Both the position numbers and the translations under genes were made by a program. The notes beneath the pieces were generated by a model that was not told the DNA's origin, ran no database searches, and saw nothing but the letters and a program-made list of their open reading frames with translations. From Prochlorococcus marinus str. SB (GTDB taxonomy: Bacteria; Cyanobacteriota; Cyanobacteriia; PCC-6307; Cyanobiaceae), in assembly GCF_000760115.1 (NCBI RefSeq), contig NZ_JNAS01000001.1, forward strand, positions 248,001 through 312,000: 64,000 nt of DNA, written 5' to 3'. Below are positions 63,426-64,000 of this stretch, piece by piece (the stretch's first letter is position 1; each line of letters opens with the position of its first letter).

Positions 63426-63845
63426 ATGAACTCAAAACCAGTTTGGAAAATAGAAAAAATTGTTTTACCTCAACATGCAGATCATGCAGGGGTAATGTGG
63501 CACGGTAAATATTTTAATTGGCTTGAAGAAAGCCGAATAAATGCGCTTTCAGAAGTAGGTATAAGTTATTTCGAACTAACTAAAAATGGATTAGATTTAC
63601 CTTTAATCAATACTTCTATAAAATATAAATCTCCTTTATTTCTTGGTGAAAAAATAACAATCGAGAGCGAATTCAATATTGATAAAAGTCCTAGGATTAA
63701 TGTAATTTCAAAATTTCATAACAAGAAAAATGAAATCTTAACGATTGCTGAAGTCAATTTAGTCTTAATAAATAAACTGAATTTTTCTATAATAAGAAAA
63801 AGACCAGATTTCCTATCAGAAGCCTTTAGTAAATTAAATGGTTGA
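63426..63845 (+). CDS. Hotdog-fold acyl-CoA thioesterase
   Basis: The 139-residue protein is a 4-hydroxybenzoyl-CoA thioesterase-type hotdog: VLPQHADHAGVMWHGKYFNWLEE, containing the catalytic Asp in HADHAG, with a typical FNWLEESR helix and a later YKSPLFLGEKITIE. In cyanobacteria such enzymes hydrolyse 1,4-dihydroxy-2-naphthoyl-CoA in phylloquinone synthesis; that role is likely but not proven here. It overlaps the next frame by 8 nt. Confidence 0.82.
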   Translation: MNSKPVWKIEKIVLPQHADHAGVMWHGKYFNWLEESRINALSEVGISYFELTKNGLDLPLINTSIKYKSPLFLGEKITIESEFNIDKSPRINVISKFHNKKNEILTIAEVNLVLINKLNFSIIRKRPDFLSEAFSKLNG

Positions 63846-64000
63846 AATTATTATCCGCCAATTCAACGATTTAATGATTATGAATATATTTCAAGTTATT
63901 GATTCTTATCAATATGAAATGGAATCAAGATATCAAGAAAAATCAATGCTCACAAATCTTTTTACAGAGCACAAATTTATAGGATGGTTAGGGTTGTTTA
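63838..64000 (+). CDS. Partial ORF at right edge, unidentified
   Basis: An open frame from ATG at 63838 overlaps the thioesterase stop and runs to the window end without a stop (54 codons; MVEIIIRQFNDLMIMNIFQV ...). A menaquinone/phylloquinone-pathway gene could be expected after the thioesterase, but the visible part shows no known motif. It may start further downstream, at one of its internal ATGs. Confidence 0.35.
   Translation, partial: MVEIIIRQFNDLMIMNIFQVIDSYQYEMESRYQEKSMLTNLFTEHKFIGWLGLF

Overview
The window is a single AT-rich chromosomal segment from a marine picocyanobacterium, almost certainly a high-light-adapted Prochlorococcus. The evidence is the very low GC of coding and spacer DNA, the short spacers, several tiny thylakoid-type membrane proteins, oxygen-dependent and Mg-branch chlorophyll genes (acsF, chlH), and many cyanobacteria-only families (Ycf20, Ycf36/CGLD27, PetP, DUF2949, DUF2996, DUF3038, DUF3318, DUF4335). 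This assignment comes from reading translations and recalling families; no database was searched.

Layout. 1-4 kb: the truncated end of an FtsH-family gene on the minus strand, rpmF, ycf20, a HAD hydrolase, a probable psb30, a Cys-cluster protein and two half-size UPF0016 transporters. 4-17 kb: a Zam/RNase II-like protein, LapA-like and DUF2996 proteins, acsF, the tldD/pmbA-fmt operon, terC and mfd. 17-21.6 kb: a minus-strand run of small membrane proteins, DUF4335-DUF3038-DUF2949, a UbiH-type monooxygenase and dapB. 21.6-35.4 kb: mostly housekeeping (chlH, folP, tpiA, an ABC exporter, carB, rsfS, ycf36, asparaginase), ending at an initiator tRNA with an intrinsic terminator. 36-39 kb: PetP and a three-gene ABC-2 exporter. 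39-53 kb: the accessory-looking part, with many small hypothetical genes, an HNH nuclease, a phosphoribosyltransferase/deoxyribosyltransferase pair, rpsU, a uridine kinase-like protein, an FAD oxidoreductase, a possible MTHFR-like TIM barrel, peptidase E, a GNAT and a candidate small RNA locus. 53-64 kb: a metallo-beta-lactamase fold protein, pepN, purT, a glutathione peroxidase, a TatA-like repeat protein, dus and a hotdog thioesterase, with a partial ORF at the right edge.

The main observations are these. The FtsH homologue keeps its ATPase motifs but has lost both zinc-binding histidines (HExGH is NEVGR) and has no first membrane segment. The RNB protein has lost the Asp cluster of the active site. 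Two genes have no ATG, GTG or TTG at their expected 5' ends and seem to begin at ATT, one of them behind an AGGAG Shine-Dalgarno. A small membrane-protein gene at 57.5 kb is split by a one-base change in an A-run. A spacer near 39.8 kb holds a perfect 12-bp inverted repeat and an intrinsic terminator. A TatA-like protein carries a 57-bp coding minisatellite. I found no CRISPR array, insertion sequence, prophage or rRNA.
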